Shown: positions 19,785 through 29,422, counted from the stretch's first letter. The stretch is DNA of 64,000 nucleotides from Flavobacteriaceae bacterium (GCA_030148025.1 JASBUG010000008.1:1-64000); one strand, 5' to 3'. Numbers and translations: made by a program. The notes: generated by a model not told the origin, from the letters alone.

Positions 19785-21560
19785 ATGTCAAAAAAATCGA
19801 AATTAACACGTTTTTTAATTTGGAAATACAAACATATTTCCCAGAAGAACTTTGTGTTTATTTTAAGTATTCTTATTGGCCTTTTATCTGGTTTAGTTTC
19901 TGTAACCATTAAAAATATAACCTTTTTTATACAATGGCTTTTAGAAAAAAGTATCATCTTGTCTCAAGAATACATTTATTTTCTATTACCAATGTTGGGT
20001 TTGATATTAGTGCATCTTTTTGTGAAGAAAATATCTAAAAAACCTGTTGAGCATGCTATCCCGTCTATATTATTTTCTTTATCCAAAAAAAGCGGCTTAT
20101 TAAAACGTTACAAAATATTTTACCCATTAATTACAGCACCATTAACAGTTGGTTTTGGTGGATCGGTAGGTTTATTAGGTCCTGCCATAGCTTCGGCTTC
20201 AGCTGTAAGCTCTAATGTTGGGCAATTATTTCATATTGATAGAAAAACCAGAACCTTATTAATAGGCTGCGCAGCTGCTGGCGCTATTGCTTCAATTTTT
20301 AAATCACCCATTGCTGCTATTGTATTTGCTATTGAAGTATTTAGCTTAGATCTTACTTTTGCATCGTTACTTCCCCTATTAATTGCCTCTGTATCGTCTG
20401 TACTAACCTCTTACTTCTTTGTTGGAGATGATACCATTTTTAATTTTATCGTATCAGATAAGTTCGCCATAAACGATACTCCTTTTTATTTAGCTCTAGG
20501 TATTGGTACAGGCATGGCTTCTATTTATTTTTCAAAAATATACTTTAAAATATCTGCTTTCTTTAGTCAGTTTAAAACACGACGACGATTATTATATGGT
20601 GGATTAGCCATAGGTGTTATGCTTTATTTTATCCCTCCATTGTACGGTGAAGGTTTTGGTTTTATCAATAATTTAATGCATGGCAATCATTTAGAAGCAT
20701 TAGGCAAAACACCTTTTGACGCATACATTAGCAACATATGGGTGGTTATTGCATTACTTATTGGCATTACTGTTTTTAAAGCCGTAGCCATGACTATTAC
20801 GTTCTCGGCTGGTGGAAGTGGCGGAATTATTATTCCAACCATGGTCATGGGAAGTGCTTTAGGTAATGTTGTTGGAAAAGTAATCAATAGTTTAGGTTTA
20901 GACTTTAACGTATCTGAGGCCAATTTTACATTGGTTGGTATGGCAGGTTTAATAGCAGGCGTGTTACATGCTCCATTAACCGCAATCTTTCTCATTGCTG
21001 AAATTACAGGTGGTTATGAACTTTTTGTACCATTAATGATAACGGTTTCCATGTCGTTCATTATTACTAAAAATACAATAGAGCATACTATTTACACGAA
21101 AGAGCTTGCAGAAAAAGGAGCATTACTTACTCATAATAAAGATCAGAGTGTGTTAATGTTAATGTCTATTGATACTGTTATTGAAAAGAACTTTATAACA
21201 CTAAACCCAGAAATGACCCTTGGAGAAATGCTTCAGGAAGGTGTGTCTAAATCCAGCAGGAATTTGTTCCCGGTTATTAATGAAGAGCATAACCTTGTAG
21301 GTATTATTCTACTAGATGATATTCGAACTATAATGTTTGATCAAGCCTTATACAACACAACATCTGTAGAAACCTTTATGAGTAACCCTCCTGATTTTAT
21401 TGACTATAATAATGATTCTATGAAAACTGTTATGAAAAAATTTCAGAGCTCAGGAGCATGGAATCTTCCCGTTTTAAAAGATGAAAAATATCTAGGATTT
21501 GTCTCTAAGTCTAAACTATTAACGGCTTATAGACGCGAATTGATTAATTTTACATCTTAA
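19785..21560 (+). CDS. ClC-family chloride channel/transporter with CBS pair
   Basis: The 591-residue protein has a ClC membrane domain of 10 or more hydrophobic helices (residues 20-430) followed by two CBS domains (about 455-590). Recognisable ClC signatures are GFGGSVGLLGPAIAS, GCAAAGAIASIFKSPIAA with AIEVF, and FSAGGSGGIIIPTMVMG. In exchangers the first of these normally reads G-x-E-G-P, and the Glu is the proton-coupling gate. Here the position is Leu (G-L-L-G-P), so the protein may be a passive anion channel. CBS domains usually sense nucleotides. The ATG at 19785 is preferred to the TTG just before it. The small gene downstream is 20 bp away and probably co-transcribed. Confidence 0.9.
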   Translation: MSKKSKLTRFLIWKYKHISQKNFVFILSILIGLLSGLVSVTIKNITFFIQWLLEKSIILSQEYIYFLLPMLGLILVHLFVKKISKKPVEHAIPSILFSLSKKSGLLKRYKIFYPLITAPLTVGFGGSVGLLGPAIASASAVSSNVGQLFHIDRKTRTLLIGCAAAGAIASIFKSPIAAIVFAIEVFSLDLTFASLLPLLIASVSSVLTSYFFVGDDTIFNFIVSDKFAINDTPFYLALGIGTGMASIYFSKIYFKISAFFSQFKTRRRLLYGGLAIGVMLYFIPPLYGEGFGFINNLMHGNHLEALGKTPFDAYISNIWVVIALLIGITVFKAVAMTITFSAGGSGGIIIPTMVMGSALGNVVGKVINSLGLDFNVSEANFTLVGMAGLIAGVLHAPLTAIFLIAEITGGYELFVPLMITVSMSFIITKNTIEHTIYTKELAEKGALLTHNKDQSVLMLMSIDTVIEKNFITLNPEMTLGEMLQEGVSKSSRNLFPVINEEHNLVGIILLDDIRTIMFDQALYNTTSVETFMSNPPDFIDYNNDSMKTVMKKFQSSGAWNLPVLKDEKYLGFVSKSKLLTAYRRELINFTS

Positions 21561-21580
21561 TACTGTATTATTAATTTACT

Positions 21581-21805
21581 ATGAAATATATTATTTGGCT
21601 TTTTCTTCTAGCATCCTTAGGCAGTATTTTAGCTGGATTCTTTTTTGATCTACAATACTCTGAAAAGCTAATTGGTTTTGGAGTAGTTGGTCTGTTTTTT
21701 ATAGTATTCCCTTTGTTTTCTTATCATCGTTGGAAAGATAAAGACCCTAAAGACTACATGATAACTAAAGAGAACATTGAGAAAATGAGAGATCACGAGA
21801 ATTAA
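21581..21805 (+). CDS. small two-helix membrane protein
   Basis: The product is 74 residues with two hydrophobic segments (about 3-22 and 29-47) and a charged C-terminal tail (KDKDPKDYMITKENIEKM). It is placed directly after the ClC gene. No family is recognised. Its last four bases overlap the stop of the convergent FISUMP lipoprotein gene. Confidence 0.6.
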   Translation: MKYIIWLFLLASLGSILAGFFFDLQYSEKLIGFGVVGLFFIVFPLFSYHRWKDKDPKDYMITKENIEKMRDHEN

Positions 21806-22413
21806 TCTTTAACACATCTGCAACTTTGCTTAATATTTGAACTTGCTGTAGCGTTTAAGCTAACAAACTCTTCTGGCTTAAAAGTTAAATATTTATACGA
21901 ATTAGGAAGACCTCCATCGGTGGAAGTATAATAATATCCATGAGTAGTTACATCTTTAAACGATGCAAAATATCGTCCTGCAGCCAGCAAGTTAAACCCA
22001 ATTTCTTCACCTTGTTGTTCACCAAACGGAGCGACAAAAACATGAGCTACTTCTGTACCTCCCAAATAATCAAACAAAGTTTGCCATTCATCAATCGAAG
22101 GTAAATGCCACCCTTCTGGACAGGCGGTTTGAGCAGCCACTCCTTCATACAACCTACCATAGGTAAAACAATTTGATGACACATCATCATAACAAACACT
22201 GGTAGCGTCTCCAATATCATACTTCAAATTCTCTGCAAACCATGTTTGCGTGCCAATAGTAATAATACTATATACCTGACCATCACGAGGATCTGTAAAT
22301 TGGTTTACTGAAGTGGATTCAGGATTATCATCGGAACACGACATGCAAAACCCAATCACCAAAAACAATAAATAAAAAGATTTTGATTTTATGATTTTTA
22401 AAAGAAAACTCAT
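21802..22413 (-). CDS. FISUMP-domain lipoprotein
   Basis: The 203-residue protein has a lipoprotein signal (lipobox CMSCS, Cys near residue 26). It then has the Fibrobacter succinogenes major paralogous domain: DPRDGQVYSIITIGTQTW with FAENLKY, then CPEGWHLPSIDEW, and a C-terminal CRCV. These are surface proteins found in Bacteroidota and Fibrobacterota; the function is not known. Six cysteines in the domain suggest disulfides. The ATG at 22413 is chosen over a TTG at 22428 because the signal peptide starts there. Confidence 0.8.
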   Translation of the reverse strand: MSFLLKIIKSKSFYLLFLVIGFCMSCSDDNPESTSVNQFTDPRDGQVYSIITIGTQTWFAENLKYDIGDATSVCYDDVSSNCFTYGRLYEGVAAQTACPEGWHLPSIDEWQTLFDYLGGTEVAHVFVAPFGEQQGEEIGFNLLAAGRYFASFKDVTTHGYYYTSTDGGLPNSYKYLTFKPEEFVSLNATASSNIKQSCRCVKD

Positions 22414-22494
22414 CTTTTTAATATACAAAAAAAATCGTTACTTATTGAATATTAGAGATGTATGTTGTTTTTTACAGATATAAAACGTTATGTG

Positions 22495-22944
22495 TTAATT
22501 CAAATTACGCTTTTCGATGAAGAATTTTTTTATAAGATCTGAGGCTTCTTTTTCGAGTACACCACCTTTAATTTTAGTTTTAGGATGTAGTTTAGTTCCC
22601 ATAACACCACAACCTCGTTGGTCATCAGCAGCCGCAAAAACAATGTTACTTATCTGACTCCAATATAAAGCTCCAGCACACATTTGACAAGGTTCTAGAG
22701 TGACATATAATGTACAGTTCTGAAGATATTTTCCTCCTAAAAAATTTGACGCTGCAGTAATGGCCTGCATTTCAGCATGAGCTGTTACATCATTGAGCAT
22801 CTCGGTTAAGTTATGTGCTCTTGCAATAATTCTATTATCTATTACAATTACCGCTCCTACAGGCACCTCTCCTTTATCAAAAGCCATTTCAGCTTCTTGG
22901 AGGGCCTTTTTCATAAAATAGGTATCGTCAAAAATCTGTTCCAT
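22495..22944 (-). CDS. tadA: tRNA(adenine34) / nucleoside deaminase
   Basis: This 149-residue zinc deaminase is of TadA type. It has the HAEMQAI motif (zinc His and proton-shuttle Glu) around residue 56 and the PCQMCAGAL motif (two zinc Cys) near residue 86. It probably converts A34 to inosine in the anticodon of tRNA-Arg; a guanine deaminase role is the main alternative, but the short length and single-copy context favour TadA. It is transcribed divergently from dxs, with a 38-bp spacer that contains both promoters. Confidence 0.88.
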   Translation of the reverse strand: MEQIFDDTYFMKKALQEAEMAFDKGEVPVGAVIVIDNRIIARAHNLTEMLNDVTAHAEMQAITAASNFLGGKYLQNCTLYVTLEPCQMCAGALYWSQISNIVFAAADDQRGCGVMGTKLHPKTKIKGGVLEKEASDLIKKFFIEKRNLN

Positions 22945-22948
22945 AGTT

Positions 22949-22978
22949 CAAAAATACAATTTCAATCCCGTATTTTTG
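22949..22978. promoter_or_regulatory. divergent back-to-back -7 boxes of tadA and dxs
   Basis: CAAAAATAC (22949-22957) and GTATTTTTG (22970-22978) form a perfect 9-bp inverted repeat with 12 bp between. Read outward, each arm is a TATTTTTG -7 box lying 4 nt from the start codon of its gene (ATG of tadA, GTG of dxs). There is no TTG at -33 for either. The two boxes are too close for two RNA polymerases at once. Confidence 0.55.
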
Positions 22979-22982
22979 CTCC

Positions 22983-24734
22983 GTGCAAAGTAGTATTTTA
23001 AATAACATACAATCACCTAAAGACTTGCGTAAACTCCCCAAAGGGGAACTGCCTCAATTAGCTAAAGAGTTACGTGAATTCATCATTAATGTAGTAGCCA
23101 CTAAAGAAGGGCACTTGGGTGCCAGTCTAGGAGTTGTAGAACTAACTCTTGCACTTCATTATGTTTTTGACACTCCAAACGATCAACTAATATGGGATGT
23201 GGGACACCAAGCTTACGGACATAAGATACTTACAGGTCGAAAGAATATCTTTGAAACCAACCGACAATTTGGTGGTATTAGTGGTTTTCCAAAACGTTCT
23301 GAAAGTGAATTTGACACCTTTGGAACCGGCCACTCTTCTACCTCTATATCGGCAGCATTAGGAATGGCTATTGCTTCAGAATTAAAAGGCGAAGATAAAC
23401 ATCATATAGCCGTGATTGGTGACGCTTCTATTGCCAGTGGTATGGCCTTTGAAGGCTTAAATCATGCTGGTGTAACAAATGCTAATTTATTGGTGGTTCT
23501 AAACGACAATGCTATTGGAATAGACCCAAGCGTAGGTGCTTTAAAACAGTATTTAACAAACGTAAAATCTGGATCAAATGGTCAAGACAATATATTTGAA
23601 GCTCTAAAATTTAATTATTCTGGTCCTATCGACGGACATAATATCAAAGCTTTAATTTCTGAACTAGAACGGTTAAAATCTATTTCCGGACCAAAACTAC
23701 TACATGTAACAACCACTAAAGGAAAAGGATTAAAACAAGCAGAAGAAGATCAAGTAAAATACCACGCACCAGGAAAATTTAATGCAAATACAGGGGAACT
23801 TATTCCAAAAGCATTATCAAAATTTACAAAATTCCAAGATGTATTTGGCCATACTTTAGTAGAGTTAGCAAAAACAAACGAAAAAATTATTGGTATTACT
23901 CCTGCAATGCCAACAGGAAGTTCTTTGAAATATATGATGGACACATTTCCTGACCGTGCTTTTGATGTTGGAATTGCCGAACAACATGCCGTTACACTTG
24001 CTGCTGGAATGACGACACAAGGATTCATTACTTTTTGTAATATCTACTCTACATTTTTACAACGTGCTTATGATCAAATAGTTCACGATGTTGCTTTGCA
24101 AAAACTTCCAGTTATTTTTTGCTTAGACCGTGCTGGCTTAGTTGGTGAAGATGGCGCTACACATCATGGTGTGTTCGATTTGGCTTTTTTACGATGCATC
24201 CCTAATATAATTATATTTGCCCCAAGAAATGAAATCGAGTTACGTAACATTATGTATACGGCTCAGTTAGGCTTAGATTTACCTATAGCTATTAGATATC
24301 CGCGAGGTAAAGGAAAAATAATTAATTGGAAACAACCTTTTGAAAAGATACCTATTGGATCGGCAACACAAATTAAAAAAGGTAACAACATAGCCATTTT
24401 AAGCATTGGAACTATCGCCGATATGGTAAGTAATGCTATTGAAGATCTAGATGTCTCACATTACGATATACGGTTTTTGAAACCCTTGGATTATAAACTT
24501 CTGCATCATATTTTTTCTAACTATAACAGTATTATTACTATTGAAGATGGCACTATTAAAGGAGGGCTAGGAAGTGCTATTTTAGAATTTGCTGCTCAAA
24601 ACAATTATACAAACAACGTAAAAGTTTGTGGAATTCCTGATCAATTTATTGAACATGGCTCAGTTAACGAGCTTCAAAAATCCATTAAACTGGATATAGA
24701 TTCGCTAAAAAATATAATTAGCGAACTTCAATAA
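22983..24734 (+). CDS. dxs: 1-deoxy-D-xylulose-5-phosphate synthase
   Basis: The 583-residue thiamine-diphosphate enzyme joins pyruvate and glyceraldehyde 3-phosphate in the first step of the MEP isoprenoid pathway. Visible features are GHLGASLGVVELT (N-terminal), the TPP-binding region GDASIASGMAFEGLNHAG with NDN near residues 145-178, and the pyrimidine-domain motif AEQHAVTLAAG near residue 335, followed by the transketolase C-terminal domain. The start is a GTG, as no in-frame ATG is available near the conserved N-terminus. It is somewhat shorter than E. coli Dxs. Confidence 0.93.
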   Translation: MQSSILNNIQSPKDLRKLPKGELPQLAKELREFIINVVATKEGHLGASLGVVELTLALHYVFDTPNDQLIWDVGHQAYGHKILTGRKNIFETNRQFGGISGFPKRSESEFDTFGTGHSSTSISAALGMAIASELKGEDKHHIAVIGDASIASGMAFEGLNHAGVTNANLLVVLNDNAIGIDPSVGALKQYLTNVKSGSNGQDNIFEALKFNYSGPIDGHNIKALISELERLKSISGPKLLHVTTTKGKGLKQAEEDQVKYHAPGKFNANTGELIPKALSKFTKFQDVFGHTLVELAKTNEKIIGITPAMPTGSSLKYMMDTFPDRAFDVGIAEQHAVTLAAGMTTQGFITFCNIYSTFLQRAYDQIVHDVALQKLPVIFCLDRAGLVGEDGATHHGVFDLAFLRCIPNIIIFAPRNEIELRNIMYTAQLGLDLPIAIRYPRGKGKIINWKQPFEKIPIGSATQIKKGNNIAILSIGTIADMVSNAIEDLDVSHYDIRFLKPLDYKLLHHIFSNYNSIITIEDGTIKGGLGSAILEFAAQNNYTNNVKVCGIPDQFIEHGSVNELQKSIKLDIDSLKNIISELQ

Positions 24735-24748
24735 TTATGCTTCTGTAT

Positions 24749-24829
24749 TTACGCCACATGGCTTGCAATATATAGCACAGTAATAGTAAAGCAAAGGGCA
24801 AAGACAGCTTTAAGTAGGTTGGTTCTCAT
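24749..24829 (-). CDS. possible 26-residue small membrane protein
   Basis: A short frame encodes MRTNLLKAVFALC followed by a hydrophobic helix and SHVA. It is preceded by an A-rich leader (AAATAAA just before ATG), which is the usual Bacteroidota initiation context. It fills part of the 238-bp gap between dxs and the T9SS gene, so it could be a real membrane peptide. It is weakly supported: no homologue is known to me and the promoter is only a partial -7 match. A perfect inverted repeat (GATGAAAT / ATTTCATC, 24867-24886) lies upstream. Confidence 0.3.
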   Translation of the reverse strand: MRTNLLKAVFALCFTITVLYIASHVA

Positions 24830-24920
24830 TTTATTTAATTTAGGATATAAACTTAAATAAAATATAGATGAAATGCAAATTTCATCGTTAAAGAGCTGTT
24901 ATTTAGTTTTTGGTCGCAAA

Positions 24921-24951
24921 AAAAGAGAGGACTGTTAGTACCTCTCTTTTT
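24921..24951. terminator. bidirectional terminator between dxs and the T9SS gene
   Basis: A 10-bp stem (AAAAGAGAGG / CCTCTCTTTT) with a 10-nt loop has A-tract and T-tract flanks, so it can terminate in both directions. Confidence 0.7.
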
Positions 24952-24972
24952 AATCTTTCATTGTTATTTTGT

Positions 24973-27822
24973 CTATTTAATAATTATTTTTTTAGTGTCA
25001 GTGAAATGATCTCCTATAGTTTTTACTAAATAAATTCCTGAGCTTAAATTTAGGTTCAATGTTGTTCCTTTAGTATCGAGTACAAATTGTGTTGCATAAA
25101 CTTTTTGTCCTGTTAAGCTATAAAGCTCCATATTAACATTCCCTAAAGCATTTTTCGATGTGATTGAAAATTCTCCATTAGAAACTGTTGGATGCACTCT
25201 TATACCTCTACTTATGGTTTCTTCATCTAATCCTAATGTTGAAGTAAATTGACTTGTAAACATCCCTCTACCGTGTGTAGAAGCTAAGATAATATTATCA
25301 GATGTTCGAACATCCAAATCTAAAACAGGCACATCACTCATACCATTATTAGATTGTACCCAAACAGGATTTGCATCATTAATATTAGCTGTTCTCCAAA
25401 CTCCTATTTGTGTTCCTATGATTACTTCACTTGGCGCCAATGGGTTTTGTAAAATACATTTAACTGGCATATCTTGTAAATTTCCCTCTTTAGAAACCCA
25501 AGTAGGGGTTGCATCATTTGCATTACTTGTATACCAAATACTAGTAACTCCATAATTATGCATGGTTACAAATATTTCAGAAGAACTTTGTCCATACTCA
25601 ATATCTGAAACACTACCTAAGAAGCTAGCTCCAGTAAGGTCTTTCCATGTTGGAGAACCTCCATCAGCATTTTCCAATCTTAACAATTTTCCATTATTAG
25701 TTCCAACCAACAACGTGGTATTAGTAAATGGAGATACCTTAAAAGCAGATGGCTCAGCATCCATCATTGCATTTGTTAAATTTGTTCTTGTTGCACTGTT
25801 CGTTCCTAATTGAAATCTAGCAATCTGGTTTGTAGAACTAGAACTACCATCTGCATACAAAATATTGTCTACATCATCTAAATCTGCTTGATTGATAAAA
25901 TCACCTTCTCCTGTTGAAACAACAATTGTGTATCCAGTAGCAGAAGCATTTGCTGGTAAATCAGCAAAATAATATCTTAATCTTGTAGAACCTACTATTT
26001 GATATTCTCCTCTTCCTGGCATCCCTCCAACTTGATCAATCTCACTATAACTACCATCTCCACTAAAAAAAGCGAAAAAGTTATCAAAATTATTAGCTCC
26101 TGCAGTAGCTCCTTGTACTAATTGTGTTCCATTATCTTGAGAACCTCCTAAAATATCATCTCCTCCAACTCCTGGACCTAATGATCCATAATAAAATTGA
26201 ACCGTATTATAATCCTTATTACGAGACGAAATAGCAGTTGTACTGCTTCCTGCCAAAGTAATATTATCGCTATAGTAAACACCTCCATCATTTCCAAACA
26301 CCATTTTATTTCCATTACCAGCACCAGGTCTAAAGATAATAGCATGTTGATCAGCATGTACAAGTGATACATTTAATCCAGCCAATAAATTGTTATTTGA
26401 CCACTTAGATATTTGTACCCAAGTAGCACCTCCATCTGTAGACCTAAATAAGTCTATCCCTCCTACAAATAAATTTCCACTAGGATCTGATTCAATTTCC
26501 AAATCATAAAACGCTTGCCCGCGTGTAAAATCGGTGTTTGAAATTCCTGTATCCGTATCTGCCGGTTCAGTAGTTATTTGTGTAATTGTTACATTATTTG
26601 GACCTGAATTATACGCTATTGAAAACAAATCTGCTTCTTGAGTTGTGGTAGAACCTATAGTTACTGGAACATTTGCTAAAGCCCATAGTGCATCTGCATT
26701 TGAAGGTGAAGGCTCTAATTCAACACGATCTGCTCCTGAAATAGTTCCTACTAAAGAGAAACTTGTACCATTTGTTGATCTTAAAATTTTACCTCCAGCG
26801 AATCCCCAGCTACTTCGTGTAGTTGATACCCATATATTATTATTTATATCTAGTTCTATATCATTAGGATTATATGGTGTATTATTAGCTTCTGTCAATC
26901 CAGAAACTTTTGTCCATGAAGACCCATTATTTACAGATCTATATAGTCCCTGATCATTTAAAGAGTGCCACTGACCTTGATTGGCATTTGCGCCATCAGA
27001 GAAAAAAGCCCCTGCTACAGCAGCGTAAAGCTCCGTTGTTGCCCCGACATCTCTAGCTACCAAATCATTAATATAAAACACGCCATTTACCACCTGATTA
27101 AAATCACTTCCGGGATTACTAGTGTTAGTATAACCTCCAAAAATATTTGCCCAAGTAACCCCACCATCAGTTGATTTCCAAATACCATTTCCTATAGCAT
27201 CACCAGACGTATATGATTCTCCCGCTCCAATGTAAAATGTATTGGAATTATTAGGATCAGAAATAATTACTGTTACAGCAATATTAGCTCCTAATCCAGA
27301 GACTAGCGTCCAAGATGAATTAGCATCAGTTATATCATCATTAACCCATAATCCTCCAGACACTCCACCAGCAAATACACGGGTATAATCATCCGCTGGG
27401 TTGGCATTTCCAGTATCATTTGGATCAAACATAATCCCTCTTGTTCTACCTCCAACATTGTTTGGGCCACGATCAACCCATGTGTTATTAGCATCTCCTC
27501 CAACACCGCGAGAATTTTGACGTTCTAATCTTAATTGCTCTTGTAATTTTGCAACTTTTTCAGGCATCGGTCTTCCTGTTGCAGGATCTAATGTAAGCTC
27601 CCACATTTGCTCATAATAGCCATTTGGCGGCAAGCCCAAAGCTTTTCTTTCATCTTTTGATAAGTCCCTGTTTTCTTTAAATGGGCTATTTTCTAAATAA
27701 TATTGATGTTGTGCTCTAAGTTCATCAATAGTTAATTCTTTTTCAGTATTAGAATTAAGATAGAAAAGCGATCCAATAACCACTGTAATTATTGGAATGA
27801 TTAATAGTAATTTTTTTTTCAT
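24973..27822 (-). CDS. type IX-secreted BNR/VPS10-like beta-propeller protein
   Basis: The product is 949 residues. An N-terminal hydrophobic anchor or signal (residues 3-24) is followed by repeated propeller-blade motifs of the sialidase Asp-box kind (SxDGGxTW: IWKSTDGGVTW, LFRSTDGGATW, YRSVNNGSSW) between residues 110 and 840. The last 85 residues are a Por-type T9SS tail: VSNGEFSI, MELYSLTGQKVY and LSSGIYLVKTI ending in KKIIIK. It is thus exported through the type IX system to the surface or medium. Its substrate or binding partner is unknown. It stands alone, with a terminator at its 3' end. Confidence 0.88.
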   Translation of the reverse strand: MKKKLLLIIPIITVVIGSLFYLNSNTEKELTIDELRAQHQYYLENSPFKENRDLSKDERKALGLPPNGYYEQMWELTLDPATGRPMPEKVAKLQEQLRLERQNSRGVGGDANNTWVDRGPNNVGGRTRGIMFDPNDTGNANPADDYTRVFAGGVSGGLWVNDDITDANSSWTLVSGLGANIAVTVIISDPNNSNTFYIGAGESYTSGDAIGNGIWKSTDGGVTWANIFGGYTNTSNPGSDFNQVVNGVFYINDLVARDVGATTELYAAVAGAFFSDGANANQGQWHSLNDQGLYRSVNNGSSWTKVSGLTEANNTPYNPNDIELDINNNIWVSTTRSSWGFAGGKILRSTNGTSFSLVGTISGADRVELEPSPSNADALWALANVPVTIGSTTTQEADLFSIAYNSGPNNVTITQITTEPADTDTGISNTDFTRGQAFYDLEIESDPSGNLFVGGIDLFRSTDGGATWVQISKWSNNNLLAGLNVSLVHADQHAIIFRPGAGNGNKMVFGNDGGVYYSDNITLAGSSTTAISSRNKDYNTVQFYYGSLGPGVGGDDILGGSQDNGTQLVQGATAGANNFDNFFAFFSGDGSYSEIDQVGGMPGRGEYQIVGSTRLRYYFADLPANASATGYTIVVSTGEGDFINQADLDDVDNILYADGSSSSTNQIARFQLGTNSATRTNLTNAMMDAEPSAFKVSPFTNTTLLVGTNNGKLLRLENADGGSPTWKDLTGASFLGSVSDIEYGQSSSEIFVTMHNYGVTSIWYTSNANDATPTWVSKEGNLQDMPVKCILQNPLAPSEVIIGTQIGVWRTANINDANPVWVQSNNGMSDVPVLDLDVRTSDNIILASTHGRGMFTSQFTSTLGLDEETISRGIRVHPTVSNGEFSITSKNALGNVNMELYSLTGQKVYATQFVLDTKGTTLNLNLSSGIYLVKTIGDHFTDTKKIIIK

Positions 27823-27893
27823 AAAAACATAATTTAGTATTTAAGACACTGAGTGATAAGTCATAAAGTTAAGGATTCTTTTTTTTCTTTAGT

Positions 27894-29240
27894 TTAAATT
27901 ATATTAAAACCTTCTAATTTCTTGTAACTTAATACGGCATTGCTATCAGAAAGTAAAGACACATAATGACATACTGAAAGTAGTCGTTCATACAAGCTAT
28001 TACTATCAATCTCTATAGTTTGCGGAATGGTTTTAATAATGAGTTTATCGTAATTTGATGCCTTACCATTATATACATTATTAACAGCATTAATATAGGT
28101 ATCTAATAGCTTGGTAATAACTGAATATCCTGAGATCTCTTTATCGACAACCTCTCTAGACTGATAAATATTCTCTACACTTAACTTAATAATGTCATTT
28201 ATTTGCGCTTCATATTTACTTTTATCTAATAAAGCTGTAGAAAAGTCGCCATTTAAAATATCTTCCTCATGAGTCATAAAAACACTAACTGCTTCGTTTA
28301 TTAAAGTATTTATCGCTAGAGCCCTTAAATAGCTAACGCGATCCTGAGTGTTTGTAAGAGCTTGATATTTTTTAGTATTAATAGTGCTTCTAACTAAGTT
28401 TATTAAATACTCAAGAGCGAATTCTTCAGGTATTAACCCTAAATTTATACCATCTTCAAAATCAATGATTGTGTAACAAATATCATCGGCTGCTTCAACC
28501 AAAAATGCCAAAGGATGTCTAGCAAAACTACAATCATCACCTTGTCTTGTCACCTTTAATCCGAGTTCTTTTGCTACATCTAAAAAGGCTTCTTTATCAC
28601 TTTGGAAAAATCCGTACTTCTTATCGGCAATATGCGGTGTAGGCTTTTTTGGCAAAGATTCTTTAGGATATTTAGTAAAAGCACCCAATGTGGCATAGCT
28701 TAGTCTAAGACCTCCTTCTCTACCATTTCTAGATTGAGTTACAATTTTAAAACCGTTAGCATTACCTTCAAAATCGCAAAGATCCTGATATTCTTTAGCT
28801 GTTAGATCGGTCTTAAAATCTGCACCTTTCCCTCTTAAAAAATATTGTCCAATAGCTTTTTCTCCAGAGTGGCCAAAAGGAGGGTTTCCAATATCATGTG
28901 CTAATGCCGCAGAAGCTACTATAGCTCCAAAGTCGTTTGCTCTATAGCCATGTATTTCTCTTAGGTGCGGGTATTTTTCAAGTATTTGCTTTCCAACTTG
29001 CCTTCCTAATGATCGCCCAACCACGCTAACCTCTAAACTATGTGTTAATCGAGTATGAACAAAATCTGTTTGCGATAGCGGAATAACCTGAGTTTTATCT
29101 TGTAAACTTCTAAATTCTGATGAAAAGATAATACGATCGTAATCTACTTCAAAACCTAATCGCGTTTCGTCTTGTTCTTTTCGTAATCTCTTATTAGTAT
29201 CACCATAACGTTTTAAGGAGAGTAATTGTTCCCAATTCAT
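27894..29240 (-). CDS. dgt: dGTPase / dGTP triphosphohydrolase
   Basis: The 448-residue HD-superfamily enzyme hydrolyses dNTPs to deoxynucleosides and triphosphate. The metal site is visible as H in THSLEVSVVGRSLG (about residue 67), the HD pair in AHDIGNPPFGHSGE (about 114) and a distal Asp (EAADDICYTIID). RDxTQVIPL-like features near the N-terminus (SLQDKTQVIPL) are typical of dGTPase. It helps control dNTP pools; the class Ia reductase nrdAB lies elsewhere in the window. No operon partners are apparent. Confidence 0.92.
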   Translation of the reverse strand: MNWEQLLSLKRYGDTNKRLRKEQDETRLGFEVDYDRIIFSSEFRSLQDKTQVIPLSQTDFVHTRLTHSLEVSVVGRSLGRQVGKQILEKYPHLREIHGYRANDFGAIVASAALAHDIGNPPFGHSGEKAIGQYFLRGKGADFKTDLTAKEYQDLCDFEGNANGFKIVTQSRNGREGGLRLSYATLGAFTKYPKESLPKKPTPHIADKKYGFFQSDKEAFLDVAKELGLKVTRQGDDCSFARHPLAFLVEAADDICYTIIDFEDGINLGLIPEEFALEYLINLVRSTINTKKYQALTNTQDRVSYLRALAINTLINEAVSVFMTHEEDILNGDFSTALLDKSKYEAQINDIIKLSVENIYQSREVVDKEISGYSVITKLLDTYINAVNNVYNGKASNYDKLIIKTIPQTIEIDSNSLYERLLSVCHYVSLLSDSNAVLSYKKLEGFNII

Positions 29241-29342
29241 AGTTGAAATTTTGAAGGCCTAAGATACATATTTTGAATGTTAATTAATTGTTTCCAAATA
29301 CATAAAAACAACTTCATTTCATAACAATAAAATAACGCTTTT

Positions 29343-29398
29343 CTTACCGAGTTTTAACCTGCGATTAACCTCATCTTTACAAACCGTAGGTTTCTTTG
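29343..29398 (+). promoter_or_regulatory. candidate Pho box and -7 of the phosphate-island TonB receptor
   Basis: Four 11-bp units in direct repeat (29343 CTTACCGAGTT, 29354 TTAACCTGCGA, 29365 TTAACCTCATC, 29376 TTTACAAACCG) are followed by TAGGTTTCTTTG ending at 29398. The fifth base of the last three units lies 40, 29 and 18 bp before the G of TTTG, the same spacing as at four other promoters in this region. The 11-bp period equals that of E. coli PhoB boxes; the assignment to PhoB is inference. Confidence 0.65.
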
Positions 29399-29422
29399 TG
29401 CCATCGAAATTTACAAAAACTA

